Notes under the pieces: model-generated
What the model saw: the letters and a program-made list of their open reading frames with translations, nothing else
What the model was told of the DNA's origin: nothing
Databases searched by the model: none
NCBI RefSeq assembly: GCF_910594005.1
Contig: NC_057823.1
Coordinates: 102,472,015 to 102,536,014 of the forward strand
Length of the DNA stretch: 64,000 nt
Source: Cervus elaphus
Taxonomy: Eukaryota; Chordata; Mammalia; Artiodactyla; Cervidae
Direction: 5' to 3'
In this document: positions 1 to 10,291 of the stretch, one piece after another
Layout of the letters: every line of letters starts with the position of its first letter
How positions within the stretch are numbered: the stretch's first letter is position 1
Made by a program: the position numbers and the translations under genes

Positions 1-184
1 CATAAGTAGTAAAGCATATCTCTAACTCTTAATTTTTTATTTTCATTTTCCTTTGATTATGCTCATGACTTAATGACTTGTTCCATGATTTGTTCTTTCT
101 TCTTTTGAAGATGGTTGTGCTCAAACCTGCTGTCGTTTACTTAGAATCCTTTGTATCAGGGAGCCACTGTTATAAGAATAATAG

Positions 185-345
185 GGATACATGTTATTAT
201 TTCCATCTTACACATGAAAACACGAAAACTTAGAGAAGGCAAGAGATGCGCCAAAAGTCGTAGTCTACTGGGGCAATCAAGCCAGAGTTTAAGGCAATAT
301 CAATCTGATTCTAGACCAGTGTTCTTTTCACTACGCAGTGTTAAG
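185..345 (+). repeat. MIR SINE remnant
   Basis: The order of short blocks follows the 3' half of MIR: a TTATTATTTCCAT block, a GAAAAC..GAGAAGG block like the gaggaaactgagg..agagagg core, a degenerate cacacag region, then TTCTTTTCACTACGC near the end. It is diverged, as expected for an ancient mammalian SINE. The 70-residue open frame over it is not a gene. Confidence 0.65.
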
Positions 346-569
346 TGGTTTAAATCAAATTGAATTAGGTGTGCGATCATAAATTTTCATGGCAGAAGTT
401 GGTCTGTTAACTACATCCATATTCACTAAAGAAAAGCTTGGCATGGCTGTTTAAATTGTTAGATTTTAGGTTTGGGGTTGAAAGCTCTTCTTCTGACATA
501 AATTTAATGTGCTAGATTAGAGTAATAGATCTGATATATAGAGGTGAAGTGATTAATGTAATTTTTCTT

Positions 570-587
570 GGCTGTAGCGAGACTTTT
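570..587. repeat. Target-site duplication, left copy (RPS8 pseudogene)
   Basis: GGCTGTAGCGAGACTTTT recurs at 1284-1301 with one change (GCGAG/GCAAG). The two copies bracket the RPS8 retrocopy and mark an L1-type target-primed insertion. The last four T overlap the pseudogene's poly(A) tract as read on the plus strand. Confidence 0.9.
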
Positions 588-1283
588 TTTTTTTTTAGAA
601 CGGTGAATGCCTTTATTGCATGAGCTAAGACAGGAGGGAGGAGGGTTTCTTGGCCCTTGCTGGCCTTGATGTTCCTCAGACAGAACTCCAGCTCCTTCCC
701 CTCTAACACATGGCCCTCTGCTGGGGCACAGCGGCCTGGTCTTGGAGCGATGCAGGCAAGAAGCTTGCCTGGCTGAAACCGCTCCTCTGGAAGACTGCTA
801 ACCGTGGCGTTCTTTTTCCTTTCAGGATATTTCTTCTGCATTTTCTTTGATGGTTTCTTGTTTAAACTCTCTTCCTCCTCGGGAGTCAGCCCGGCCCCCT
901 CCTTGCCCCCAGAAGGAGTGCAGGGTGGGGTTCATACCACTGTCCCTCTGGTGTGCTGTCAACCAGCACAAAGCACTTCTTCCCCAGGGGCTCGGTAGGG
1001 GCTGGTTCGTTGTTGGAAGCGGTGCAGAAAACATCCATGATCTTGTCTGGCGTGTGCAGCGCTGGAAGCCCCGGAAGTTCCTCACGTCCAGCCGCAAGGC
1101 CGGGTGCTTGCTGCCTGGGGCACAGGGGCTGTGTGAATGCGGCGGGGACCAGTGTTGGTGTTGGCAGTGGGGAGTCCCCGTTCATATTTTTTTGGTAGGG
1201 CTTTCTCTTGCCCCTGGTCTTCCGAGGCTTGTGCAGTTTGTCCCAAGAGATGCCCATTGCTTGGTGCTGGCTGGAAGGAGTGT
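588..1283 (-). pseudogene. RPS8: Processed pseudogene of ribosomal protein S8 (eS8)
   Basis: Intronless retrocopy of the mRNA for 40S subunit protein eS8 (about 208 residues in the parent). The start ATG is at 1257-1255, preceded by a short 5'UTR (CTTCCAGCCAGCACC on minus). Minus-strand translation gives MGISWDKLHKPRKTRGKRKP, then in other frames GPRRIHT, RLDVRNF, KKCFVLVDSTPEGQWYE, and finally GKLLACIAPRPGRC and VLEGKELEF, all in RPS8 order. At least four frame changes break it, and the normal stop after the C-terminal KGK is lost. An AATAAA (612-617 as TTTATT) and a 13-base T run at 584-596 are the polyadenylation remnant. The 18-bp TSD (570-587, 1284-1301) shows a near full-length insertion. 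It cannot encode eS8. The 172-residue plus-strand frame here is antisense noise. Confidence 0.95.
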
Positions 1284-1301
1284 GGCTGTAGCAAGACTTT
1301 T
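1284..1301. repeat. Target-site duplication, right copy (RPS8 pseudogene)
   Basis: Right-hand partner of 570-587, immediately upstream of the retrocopy's 5'UTR. Confidence 0.9.
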
Positions 1302-1510
1302 ATACCACATTCCTTATATATCAATAACTTTGTTAATAGACCACTTGAGTCCACGAACTTGTTAGCCAAAATGCCTTATTAACTAGTATGTTTATTAAGA
1401 AGAGTGTATGAGAACGTAATTGGTTGGATGCAAAAACAAAGAAAAACCTTTGTGATAGCAGGAAATATATGAGCTTTTAAGGAAGCTGCAAATGACAAGT
1501 AGAATTGTTT

Positions 1511-2390
1511 TAATATTGTAGTTAATTTACAATGTTGTGTTCGTTTCAGGTGTACGGCAAAGTGGTTTATTCATATATGTGTGTTGCTCCATCTTTTTTC
1601 AGATTCCTTTCCCACATAGGTTATTGCAGAATATTGAGTAGACTTCCTTGTCCTATACAGTTGGTCCTTGTTGACTATCTATTTTATACATAGTAGTGTG
1701 AATTTGTTAATTTCAAACTCCTTATTTTCACTACCCCCATCTTTCCACTTTGGCAATCATAATTTTGTTTGCAAAGTCTTGGAGTCCGTTTCTGTTTTGA
1801 AAGTTAGTTCATTTGTATCTTTCTAAATTTTTTTTTATTTATAGATTCCAAATATAATTGATATCATATGATATTTATCTTTCCGTGACTTTTTAAATTT
1901 AGTATCATAATCTCTAGGTCTATCCATGTTGCTGCAAATGGCATTATTTCTTTCTCTTTTATGGCTGAGTAATATTCCACTGCATATATGTACCACATCT
2001 TCTTTATCCGTTTCTCTGTCATGAGACAAGCAGGTCTCTTCCATGTCTTGGCTATTGTAAATAGTGCTGCAGTGAATATTGGGGTGCATGTACATTTTCC
2101 ACTATGGATTTCTCTGGGTATATGTTCATGAGTGGGATTGCTGGATCATATGGCAGTTTTATTTTTAGTTTTTTAAGGGACCTTCATACTGTTCTCCACA
2201 GTGGCTGTGTCAATTTACATTCCTACCAACAGTGTAAGAGGGTTCCCTTTTCTCTACACCCTCTCCAGCATTTATTGTTTGTAGACTTTAGGATGATGGC
2301 TATTCTGACTGGTGTGAGGTGATAGCTCATTGTAGTTTTGATTTGCATTTCTCTAATAATTAGTGATGTTGAGCATCTTTTCATGTGCTA
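1511..2390 (-). mobile_element. L1 LINE, 5'-truncated: ORF2 C-terminus and 3'UTR
   Basis: Read on minus, the unit runs from the ORF2 C-terminal region (antisense of ATTTGCATTTCTCTAATAAT at its 5' edge) into the 3'UTR ending near 1511. Plus-strand landmarks are the antisense L1 phrases TATTCCACTGCATATATG, GTGGGATTGCTGGATCATAT and TCCACAGTGGCTGTG. Frameshifts and stops are frequent. A diverged TSD is plausible (AAGTAGAATTGTTT near 1498; AAGTACAATTTTTG at 2391). Confidence 0.88.
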
Positions 2391-2607
2391 AAGTACAATT
2401 TTTGAATAAAAGCTTTAAAATGTACGAAGCGTTAGAAGTACATCAGTTATCTTATTCACCATATACCAAGCTGCATTATTTATTTGAACATATAATATGT
2501 ATAAAATATTTGTGAATCAATATATATGCATGTATGTTTATAAATATATTAGCATTTTCAACATTTTGCTATAACTTTCATATTTTAAAGAGTTATAAAA
2601 TGTGTGT

Positions 2608-3085
2608 TGTGGTAGACACAGTTATGGTTCCTCAAAATGTGTGCCCAGAATCTATAACTAATTAATCTGTTGGCAAAAAAAGACTTTGCAGATGTGATTA
2701 CACTGGTGATTTTGAGATGAAAAGATTATCCTGGATTATACATCTGGGTCCAATATAGTCACAATCATGCAGATAAGAGAAAACACAAGAAAATAGAGTC
2801 AGACAGGTAGAGATGAAAAGGGTACAGAGAAGAGAGGGATTTAAAATTGCTGCCTTGTCGGCTTTGAAGACGGAGGAAGATGTCATGAGCCAAGAATAGA
2901 TTCAGGTAGACTCTGGAAGCAGGAAAAGACAAGGAAACAACCCTTATAGAGACTCCAGAAGAGATGCAGCCCTGCTTGTGACGCTGTGTTATTAGCACTT
3001 CCGAACTCCAGAACTGCCAGATATTGCCTATGTGTTGCCTTGTCTTTAGGTTTTGTTGATTTGCTATAGCAGCAGAGGGAATCTG
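2608..3085 (+). mobile_element. MLT1-type LTR (ERVL-MaLR)
   Basis: The whole length follows the MLT1 LTR order: GACTTTGCAGATGTGATTA, AGATTATCCTGGATTAT, GGGTCCAATATAGTCACAA, TGAAGACGGAGGAAGA, GAGCCAAGAATAGATTC, GCAGCCCTGC, TCCAGAACTGCCAGA and a terminal TTGCTATAGCAGCA block. It is an old, diverged solo LTR with no internal retroviral sequence beside it. It could be a related MaLR subfamily. Confidence 0.8.
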
Positions 3086-3494
3086 AAGCACATGTATGTC
3101 ACTGTGCACACAGTGTACATTAGTAAGCACTTGGAGAAAGCAAGATGGGAAAGAAGGATGGGAAGGAGGGGAAGGAAGAAGGAACAACAGGACAGAAAAA
3201 AGGAATCGGGGGTTAAAAAACAATGGGTTATTAGTGAATTGATATAATCTTGAGAGTTTTTTTGTAAAGACATTTACAAATTACTTTTTAAAAAGTTAAA
3301 ACTATTTATTAGTAAATTCTAACTTAGGGAATTGGATGGGGGAAAGGCTTCTTGTACCATAGATGACACCTAGCTATACTCTCTAAAAAAATGAAAACCC
3401 TATTATCAAATGTAAAAATAAATCTTATACAGAAAAGGGACATTTTTCTTAAAAGCCATAGATACTTAAAAGCAAAATAACAGTGACTTTAGCT
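3086..3494. other. Unassigned sequence
   Basis: Purine-rich at 3140-3215 (runs of GGAAGGA/AGAAAA), otherwise AT-rich. The 152-residue minus frame ending in it is a by-product of the pyrimidine-rich complement. No repeat or gene recognised. Confidence 0.5.
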
Positions 3495-3504
3495 AGCAAA
3501 TAGG

Positions 3505-3634
3505 GTAAGTGTAAGTGTTAGTCGCTCAGTTGTGTCCAACTCTTTGTGACCCCATGGACTGCAGCCCACCAGGCTCCTCTGTCCATGAGATTTTGCAGGC
3601 AAGGATACTGGAGTGGGTTGCCATATCCTCCTCC
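3505..3634 (-). mobile_element. Bov-A SINE monomer
   Basis: The plus strand shows the reverse complement of Bov-A: GTCGCTCAGTTGTGTCCAAC, CCCATGGACTGCAGCCCACC, AGGCTCCTCTGTCCATGAGA, ACTGGAGTGGGTTGCCATAT. A TSD AGCAAATAGG flanks it at 3495-3504 and 3635-3644. There is no tRNA head, so this is the monomeric form derived from the BovB 3' end. Confidence 0.93.
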
Positions 3635-3644
3635 AGCAAATAGG

Positions 3645-4175
3645 ATAGATTTATGTAAATTACTACTTAAAGAAAATATTTCAATTAAAGAAAGCAAATG
3701 TACCATAAATACATATGAAAATACTCATATTTATAATAAAACATAATTTTGCACAGTAAATGTATATATAATACTCAAAATTATTCAAAGCTAGATCATG
3801 TTTCTTTGAATGAATGGCAAAAGATAAATGACTTCTTAAAGGTCTTCACCTGTCTATAAGAGAAGATGAAGAGAACTCTTCCCAAAGGGGTGTGTGTGTG
3901 TATATGTGTGTGTATAGTTGAATTAAAGGGAATATGGGAGATCAAAATGCATAAGGAAAGTTCTGGAGCAGAGAGGAATAGCCTATGTTTCTATTAACAC
4001 ATTAAAAAATTAATAGCTTCTCTTTAAGTGTATCCATTTAAGTTGGAACTACTTACTTTCTGAAAAGAGAAATGTAATTAAATAGTCACCTTCTGAACTG
4101 GAAGGGAAGAGGATTTTATTTCAACATATTTATACCAAGGAAAGCTACTACATAGTGTGATTTCAGTGTTCAAAA
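3645..4175. other. Unassigned AT-rich sequence with a short TG/TA tract
   Basis: Contains a TG-rich microsatellite at about 3889-3914 and nothing else I recognise. Confidence 0.5.
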
Positions 4176-4318
4176 CTGGGGAGGGATGTGGGAGGGGGGT
4201 TCAGGATGGGGAACACATGTAAATCCATGGCTGATTCATGTCAATGTATGGCAATTCACATTACAATATTGTGAAGTAATTAGCCTCCAGCTAATAAAAA
4301 TAAAAATAAAATAAAATG
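4176..4318 (+). mobile_element. L1 3'UTR fragment with A-rich tail
   Basis: The closing part of the ruminant L1 3'UTR: GGGAGGGGGGTTCAGGATGG, CATGGCTGATTCATGTCAAT, AAGTAATTAGCCTCCAGCTA, then an AATAAAA-rich tail. The same text occurs at 49850-50018 in the longer copy. Severe 5' truncation leaves about 140 bp. Confidence 0.88.
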
Positions 4319-5439
4319 TGAAATCTAAAAAAGAAAAAACAACCTCATTCATTATCCAAATAAATCACACTAACATTTCCATTGGTACCTTAAACACAAG
4401 AAATTAGACACACTTATTGACTGAGCATATTTGACAGTTATAGTTGACTGATATAATGATTAATTAGTATATTACTATCTTAAATGAACACTGTGATATG
4501 AGACTTACATTATTTTTCCAGAAGTTGATTTTGAAAGTAAAGGTTAGAGAAGAAAGCATAAATAAACCAAGTTCCTGAAAGGATGGTTCAGGAGGCAAAA
4601 ATGCCTTCCAAAGTTTAATGGAAGGCGCTGACATTTGAGGGTCTGAAGCACAACAAAAACAAACTGGAAACTACTTTTCATCCTAGAAAGACCAAGGTCA
4701 ATAAGGTAAATGACAGAAATATCTCAGGATTTGAAAGGCATGCATTCTGTTATTTAACCTTGGAATCTGAAGGCACCTCTTGAAAGAGATTGCTTTAATT
4801 TCCAACAAACAAACTATTATCAAAAAAGTGAAATATTACTTGTTAACCTATATAACAAAGAAAAGGATCCAAGGTACCCACCTTTCCAAAAGAAGCAAGA
4901 AGGGATAAACATACTTTATCTACTTTTTTTTTTTCTCCTATGCTAACAAGCTTCTCCTTCTGTTTCCAGGATACTTTTGATGTTCACAAATTGAAAAAAA
5001 GATTAGTGGAGTGGTTTCTGGTAGAAGGTTGGTTTCTCCTCTGCCACAGCTGACCTAACTTCTCTGTCAGGCACACCCTCCTTTGTTTGGCATTACATGG
5101 CTTTGTTTTAGCTCTCAGGTGTTTTACAGATACCTTTGCATTCCAGATGTTTCCCCTGAGCACCTTTATGCACAGGACATATCTCTCTCTCTCTGTGCCT
5201 TCGCACAGAGGTGGCTATACCTTTTATTCGTCTCCTGAATAAAAGGATGGAATATCATAAGTGTGTCCTCAAATCATATTTTTTATTAATTTGTAGTTAA
5301 CATTCTTTTGTTAAAAATGTATTTAATGAAAAGTTGTCAAACATAACTTGCTTACCCTGCTGATACCATACTCTCTTGCATTATTTAACAAGTTTTTTTT
5401 TTCCTTTTTTCAACTAGCGCTTCCTTTGTCTTCTTAATA
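4319..5439. other. Unassigned AT-rich sequence with two small hairpins
   Basis: No gene or confident repeat. Two perfect short inverted repeats lie near the end: 5191-5210 (8-bp stem, CTTC loop) and 5220-5246 (10-bp stem CCTTTTATTC / GAATAAAAGG, 7-nt loop). Confidence 0.5.
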
Positions 5440-6290
5440 GTTTAGATTCCTAGAGGCCAGCCCAATCACCTTGTTGGACTTCATCTGGGTTCTTTTATAT
5501 TTTCATTCTCTCTGTTTCCCTCAGATAAATGGATCCATTCTATGGGTCTCATGTCTCTCTATATTCTGATAACTCTCAAATCAGTGTCTCCTACCCAGAA
5601 CTACTTTCCAAATTCCGCATGCAAAACCTTAATGATACTTCCACTTAAATATTATCCAGAAATCACAATTTCAACATATAATTCACTGAAGCTAGTGTGT
5701 TCATCTTATCCCAAACTCTACTTCCAAAGTTACTTTATATTGCAGTTAAGAGGACAAGCTAGAATCTTAAGTGTCTCTTTTCACTAACTTTTACTTCTCA
5801 TAGATGGTCTGCTTTGCAGAGCACTTTCAGCCATCGTCCTAATTATTCCTTAAGTCATTTATTTGACTCATTCTCATGTCTGACTTCTTGGTTTGCATGC
5901 TTTCTCTTGGGTTTCATTGCAAAATAAACTCTGTTTTAGTTTCCAGTGCCAGTTCACCCCAACATACTAAGTTCTCTTGCAATTTGTTGTAAAAAATATT
6001 GCATATTTCATTATTATAATCCATTGGTAAACCAGTCATTCAGTGACTCTCCAATTGTCTAGAATGCAATCTGGTCTCGGGTGTGACACCTAAGGTCTCC
6101 CAGTCATATGCCTGTGTGTGAGTATATCACACTAAGGAGAATATTCCTCGCCTCTTTTGAAGTGATCTCTGTCTCACTCTCCAGCATTATCCCGCATAAC
6201 GTTAGCTGTCATACACTCCAGCCATCCTAGAGTCCTCGTCTGTGCCTTTGTGCGTGTTCCTTTTCTCCTCTGGAGGTACCCTGTCCTTCC
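5440..6290 (+). mobile_element. L2 LINE fragment (ORF2 region and 3' part)
   Basis: The order of blocks resembles L2 ORF2: CTATATTCTGATAACTCTCA (the tatatgctgacgactcccaa region), ACCCAGAACTACTTTCCAAA, then after 6180 CACTCCAGCCATCCTAGAG and GTGCCTTTGTGCGTGTTCC (the cactccagccacactgg and gcctttgcacgtgctgttcc blocks). Old and gapped. The boundaries and whether the two parts are one insertion are uncertain. Confidence 0.55.
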
Positions 6291-6479
6291 ATCATGTTAT
6301 ATTCCTGGCAGACATGCTGAAAGCCACCATCTCTGTGTTTCTCTCCTTTCAGCCTTCCATGACGACTGCCCATGGTAGAGGTGATGACTTCCTCCTTGTA
6401 CCACTTCAGAACCAAAAAAACACAGTATTTATCATGTTCCTTCATGATCCTTCTAATTTAGAATCTCAGTCTCAGCCCT

Positions 6480-6660
6480 ATTGACAGTTTGGGGCCAAAA
6501 GTTCCTTGTTTTGGGGGCTTTCCCTGTGTATTGTAAGATGTTTAACAGCATTGCTGGCCTCCATCCAATAGAACCCTACCCCAATTACTTTAGGAAATAT
6601 CTCCAGACCTTTCAATTGACCCCTGGGGGCCAAAGAATTTCCCAGTTGAGAACTGCCACT
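6480..6660 (-). mobile_element. MER20 (hAT-Charlie non-autonomous DNA transposon)
   Basis: The reverse complement starts AGTGGCAGTTCTCAACTGGG and continues through CCCCCAGGGG, TCTGGAGATA, GAGGCCAGCAATGCTGTTAA and CATCTTACAATACACAGGGA, matching MER20 end to end. Near full length (about 180 of roughly 220 bp). MER20 copies are known to have been co-opted as endometrial regulatory elements in placental mammals; nothing here shows that this copy was. Confidence 0.8.
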
Positions 6661-7610
6661 CTAAATATTTATATCTTTCTGGTGTGTATGCCTTGCAGTG
6701 TCCCCTGCTGTTTAATTCTGTGCCAGGCACATGAAAGGGATAGCATCAATTCTTGTAGTTTGGATGAATAAAAGCAAATCAATATGTTAAATATGTTATT
6801 GAATAAATTTCCCAGTGGAAATTTCAGAATGCATATTATTTGCCTACTTTTTAAATGAGTAGAATTTATAACACTTCAGTTTTGTAAGGACACAGTCAAG
6901 AAGGACATCAAGCTGTCCTTGCATTGATTCACATGTCAATTTATCTATAAATATGTGTATGTTTACATAAATGCTATAAGTATGTGGATTTTTAAATGTA
7001 TCATATATATATATATAAAACAAAATATTTGATTAATTGGACCACTTCATTTTCCAACTAGATAAGATTAAAGCAGAGGGTATTATGTTGAAAGTAGAAT
7101 TGACATGTGTATGTGTAAGCAGAAGGGTTCAAGCTCTGTATATTAGATGGATTCCTCATTATAACCTCACAAACCACAAAATTACCTTATTAAGGAAGAT
7201 TTTTTAATCTTGTCCAAGCAGTTGGCCCAATATAAAGATTCTTTTTCTGAGTGTATAATAGCAGAATAGTATAAAGGGGCAGAATTGTATAAATAAAGGA
7301 AGAATTTGAAAGTAAATAATAAAAAAGATGGAAGCACAGAAAGGAAAAAAAAAAGTTCATTCTCTTCATAGAAAACTAGGAAACTTCATGGAGCTGGTAG
7401 CACTTACAAAAGGCCTTGAAAGCTCAGTCCAGTTTAAGAAGGTTATTAGGTGGATATTATTGAGAGAGGGAGATTTGTAAGGGAAGAAAAAATGGGAAGG
7501 AATGGAGATAGACAGTTATGAACCATATGATGTTAACGACCATCATTGAGCCATTATTCAGTAAATATTACTCAATCCGTGAACTTAAGCCTAAATACCA
7601 AAGCAGAAAG
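6661..7610. other. Unassigned AT-rich sequence
   Basis: Includes a short (TA)n tract at about 7003-7017 and an A-rich purine stretch near 7320-7350. No gene or repeat family recognised. Confidence 0.5.
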
Positions 7611-7830
7611 GGGGCCCCGTGGCCCAGTGGGTTAGGAATCTGCCTGCAGTGCAGGAGATGCAGGAGATGCAGCTGTGATCTTCCTGGGTCGGGAGGATCC
7701 CCCGGAGAAGGAAATGGCAACCCACTCCAGTACTTTTGCCTGAAAAATCCTATGGACAGGGACACTTGGCAGGCTACGAGTCCAAGGGGTCAGAGAGAGC
7801 GGACACAGCTGAGTGGCTAAGCACACAGCA
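7611..7830 (+). mobile_element. Bov-tA SINE (tRNA-Glu head plus Bov-A)
   Basis: The tRNA-derived head (GGGGCCCCGTGGCCCAGTGG .. GAATCTGCCTGCAGTGCAGG, with A- and B-box-like positions) is followed by the Bov-A body (AAATGGCAACCCACTCCAGT .. GCAGGCTACGAGTCC .. GGACACAGCTGAGTGGCTAA). A small GCAGGAGAT duplication lies near 7655-7672. Diverged and CpG-poor, so not recent. Confidence 0.93.
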
Positions 7831-7927
7831 CATGGAAGCAGAGCGCGCATGTTTTTCACACTGAGGAGACCCTGAAGAATTTGAACCCAGGTCACAAGTT
7901 GGTAGCCTGCAAACCACATAATATTTC

Positions 7928-8008
7928 AAATATGTGTGTATATATATATGATATGTGTTATATATATATAACATACATATGTTATGTGATATATATACAC
8001 ACATACTC
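7928..8008. repeat. AT/GT microsatellite with palindromic character
   Basis: Alternating TG, TA and TATG units (TATGTGTGTATATATATATG .. ATATATACACACATAC) that can fold on themselves. Likely length-polymorphic. Confidence 0.85.
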
Positions 8009-8235
8009 AACGTTTTTATAAAATTAGCCAGTTTTACCTCTCTACCTTTATCCCACACTCTGCCTTAAAACCTTCTAATCCCAGACAAACGAGTTCTGCC
8101 TCACCTAGCATCTAAACACTTAAGCCTCTTCTTCCTGCTTCCAAACCTCTCCGTTTTCTGCTCTTTGCTCTGAGAAGTGTGATGTAATGAAACATTTCCT
8201 TGGGGGCAAAACCTGGCTCTGCTTTGGGAGTTCTA

Positions 8236-8285
8236 TCCCAGGACAAAGTCTCTTCCCTCAATAAGTCTGAATTTTTCAGGAACCC
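8236..8285. repeat. 50-bp direct repeat flanking a SINE, left copy
   Basis: TCCCAGGACAAAGTCTCTTC..ATTTTTCAGGAACCC recurs at 8498-8549 (TCCCAAGAAACAAAGCCTCT..GATTTGTTAGAAACCC) at roughly 80% identity. This is far longer than a normal SINE TSD. Confidence 0.8.
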
Positions 8286-8497
8286 CTCGGGGGCCCTAGT
8301 GGTGAAGAATCTGTCTGCCAATGCAGGAGACAGGAGAGAGGTGGGCCCAGTCCCTGGGTTGGGAAGATGCCCTGGAGGAGAGCAAGGCAATGCACTCCAG
8401 TATTTTTGCCTGGAGAATCCCATGGACAGATAAGCCTGGTGGGCTACCATGGGGTTGCCAAGACTTGAACATGACTGAGTGAATGAACATAAACACG
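8286..8497 (+). mobile_element. Bov-tA SINE
   Basis: Head CTCGGGGGCCCTAGTGGTGA, AATCTGTCTGCCAATGCAGG; body TGGAGAATCCCATGGACAGA, TGGTGGGCTACCATGGGG; end ACATGACTGAGTGAATGAAC. It sits exactly between the two copies of the 50-bp direct repeat. Confidence 0.93.
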
Positions 8498-8549
8498 TCC
8501 CAAGAAACAAAGCCTCTTCCCTCAAAATGTCTAGATTTGTTAGAAACCC
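8498..8549. repeat. 50-bp direct repeat flanking a SINE, right copy
   Basis: Partner of 8236-8285, with small indels and substitutions. Confidence 0.8.
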
Positions 8550-8710
8550 AAATGGTACTTTCTTGCTTGCTCCTAGCCTTGCAGCAAGTACCTTTTGTAT
8601 TAAATACATTTAAGGATCAGTAATGCATTTACCAAATGCTATAATGATGAAATTTTAGAAGATGAAAAAACTAGCAAGGGCTTTAAAGGGCTTCAGGTTA
8701 GGATGTAATG

Positions 8711-8842
8711 TGTGGGTGCGTGCTAAGTTGCTTCAGTCATGTCTGACTCTTTGTGACCCTACAGACTGTAGCCCACCAGGATTCTCTGTCCATGGGATTC
8801 TCCAGGCAATAGTGCTGGAGTGGGTTGCCATGCCTTTCACCA
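8711..8842 (-). mobile_element. Bov-A SINE monomer
   Basis: Reverse-complement Bov-A (GCTAAGTTGCTTCAGTCATG, GACTGTAGCCCACCAGGATT, GCTGGAGTGGGTTGCCATGC) between two exact copies of the 12-bp TSD TAGGATGTAATG (8699-8710, 8843-8854). Confidence 0.94.
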
Positions 8843-8854
8843 TAGGATGTAATG

Positions 8855-10291
8855 ACTTAGTCTCAAATGAAACCAAGTTAAACGAGCCTTCAAGTATATT
8901 TTACTGTTCATTTATTTCAGTCGTTTCCATTTACAAAATTTCCCTCATATTTTATTTAAATTTTGCTATGATATATTACAATTTTTCTATATACCAGAGG
9001 TCACCATCAGCAATGCGAGGAATATATTGCTGTATAAAATCTGCATTCATTAAATGACACTGTGGTAGAGAACTCTAAATAGGAGATTGCTTTGTCTTTA
9101 TGCTTTGCATTTTAGAATGTCACGAATCTTGCTTAAATTTAATAATTTTAAAGACCTAGAATATTGAACAGTTATGGAGGCAAGGACTAAAGTTGAACGA
9201 GCAGTATATTATTTGGAATAACTTAGATGGCATTGGTAGTTGGGAGAATTATGAATTATATTTTAATTATTCAGTATCATTCAACAACAAGAAACTCTCT
9301 TATATTCACATCCAAACATACTCTAAGAATGTGTGATTAACTCTCTGCTACATCTCTAAGAAATCCTGCTTGAAAAGATACTGTGATTGATTACAAGTCT
9401 GCAAACCAATATTTTTCTGCATCAGAATTCAAGTGCATTATCTTAGCACAGAGGGTGTTATGGCAGATATCATCCAACTGCTTCATAGCTGCGTGATCGA
9501 TGGTGCGAATGGTGATTAATGCTATTGACACACCGTGGCACCTAAAATAGAGAATCTGTGTGCATTTCATGGGAAGGGGAATGTTCATATTTGGATGGAA
9601 AAATGGAGGCAAAATTATAGGACCTGAAAAGTGCTTGGCCATAGAAACAGGGTGAAGCGCATAGTGCATGTAACAGCTGTCTTTGGAAAGGAAAATAAAG
9701 TACCAGAAAGAAAATAGTGCTATGAAAAAAAGAAGGGTTTGTTTCACTGAGCAGAAAATGTGTCTGGCTTTCCCTTTCCTTTTTACGTTTATGTGTTACT
9801 TAGCTTCATTACAATTTTAAGAGTGGGAGTGGAAAGTGGTGTTGAGCGTAAATGTTCTCTTATTTAACAGATATGACATGGTTATCTGTTATACTCATCA
9901 GTGGAGGAATGAGGAAAGGAAAGGGACGTATTGAAAGATATCAGGTTAAAAGGTAAATTGAATCTGCTGTAACAATTTTGAACCAAATCTTATCTAACAT
10001 ATTACCTGATTTGCAGCTCTAAAAAGTATAGGTAAAGATATACTTCAGAAGTCTGTTGATATTAATTTTATATACTCACTTTAGGAAAGCTTATTTTGAA
10101 AGAGTCTTTAAAAATAGGGACAAATTTGCTCAGCAAAAAAAGTTTTTTTAGAAAAGATTCAGTGAATATACATATAAATGCAAATACTTTTATGCCAGGT
10201 CCATGAGCAGGAAAGCTTAATATACATTATTGAAAAGAGAAGGGTTGGGAGAAGAGAAATATGATCCCGATACACATTATACAATGCAGGA
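8855..10291. other. Unassigned AT-rich sequence
   Basis: No repeat recognised. Holds the 118-residue minus-strand frame listed separately (9391-9747). Confidence 0.5.
9391..9747 (-). other. Unidentified open reading frame, 118 codons, probably chance
   Basis: Open from an ATG at 9747 to a stop at 9391. The N-terminus (MKQTLLFFIALFSFWYFIFL) is hydrophobic and would score as a signal peptide or membrane anchor; the rest has scattered Cys and His (SKDSCYMHYALH, CTQILYFRCHG, DDICHNTLC). I recognise no family, there is no repeat over it, and no promoter or splice structure is evident. In AT-rich DNA frames this long arise by chance. Confidence 0.15.

Noticed and set aside
847..1365. 172-codon plus-strand open frame
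   Set aside because: Lies antisense to the RPS8 processed pseudogene; openness comes from GC-rich ribosomal-protein codons.
7611..7690. tRNA-like sequence with A/B-box-like blocks
   Set aside because: It is the tRNA-Glu-derived head of a Bov-tA SINE, degenerate and lacking a complete cloverleaf. The same applies to the other SINE heads.
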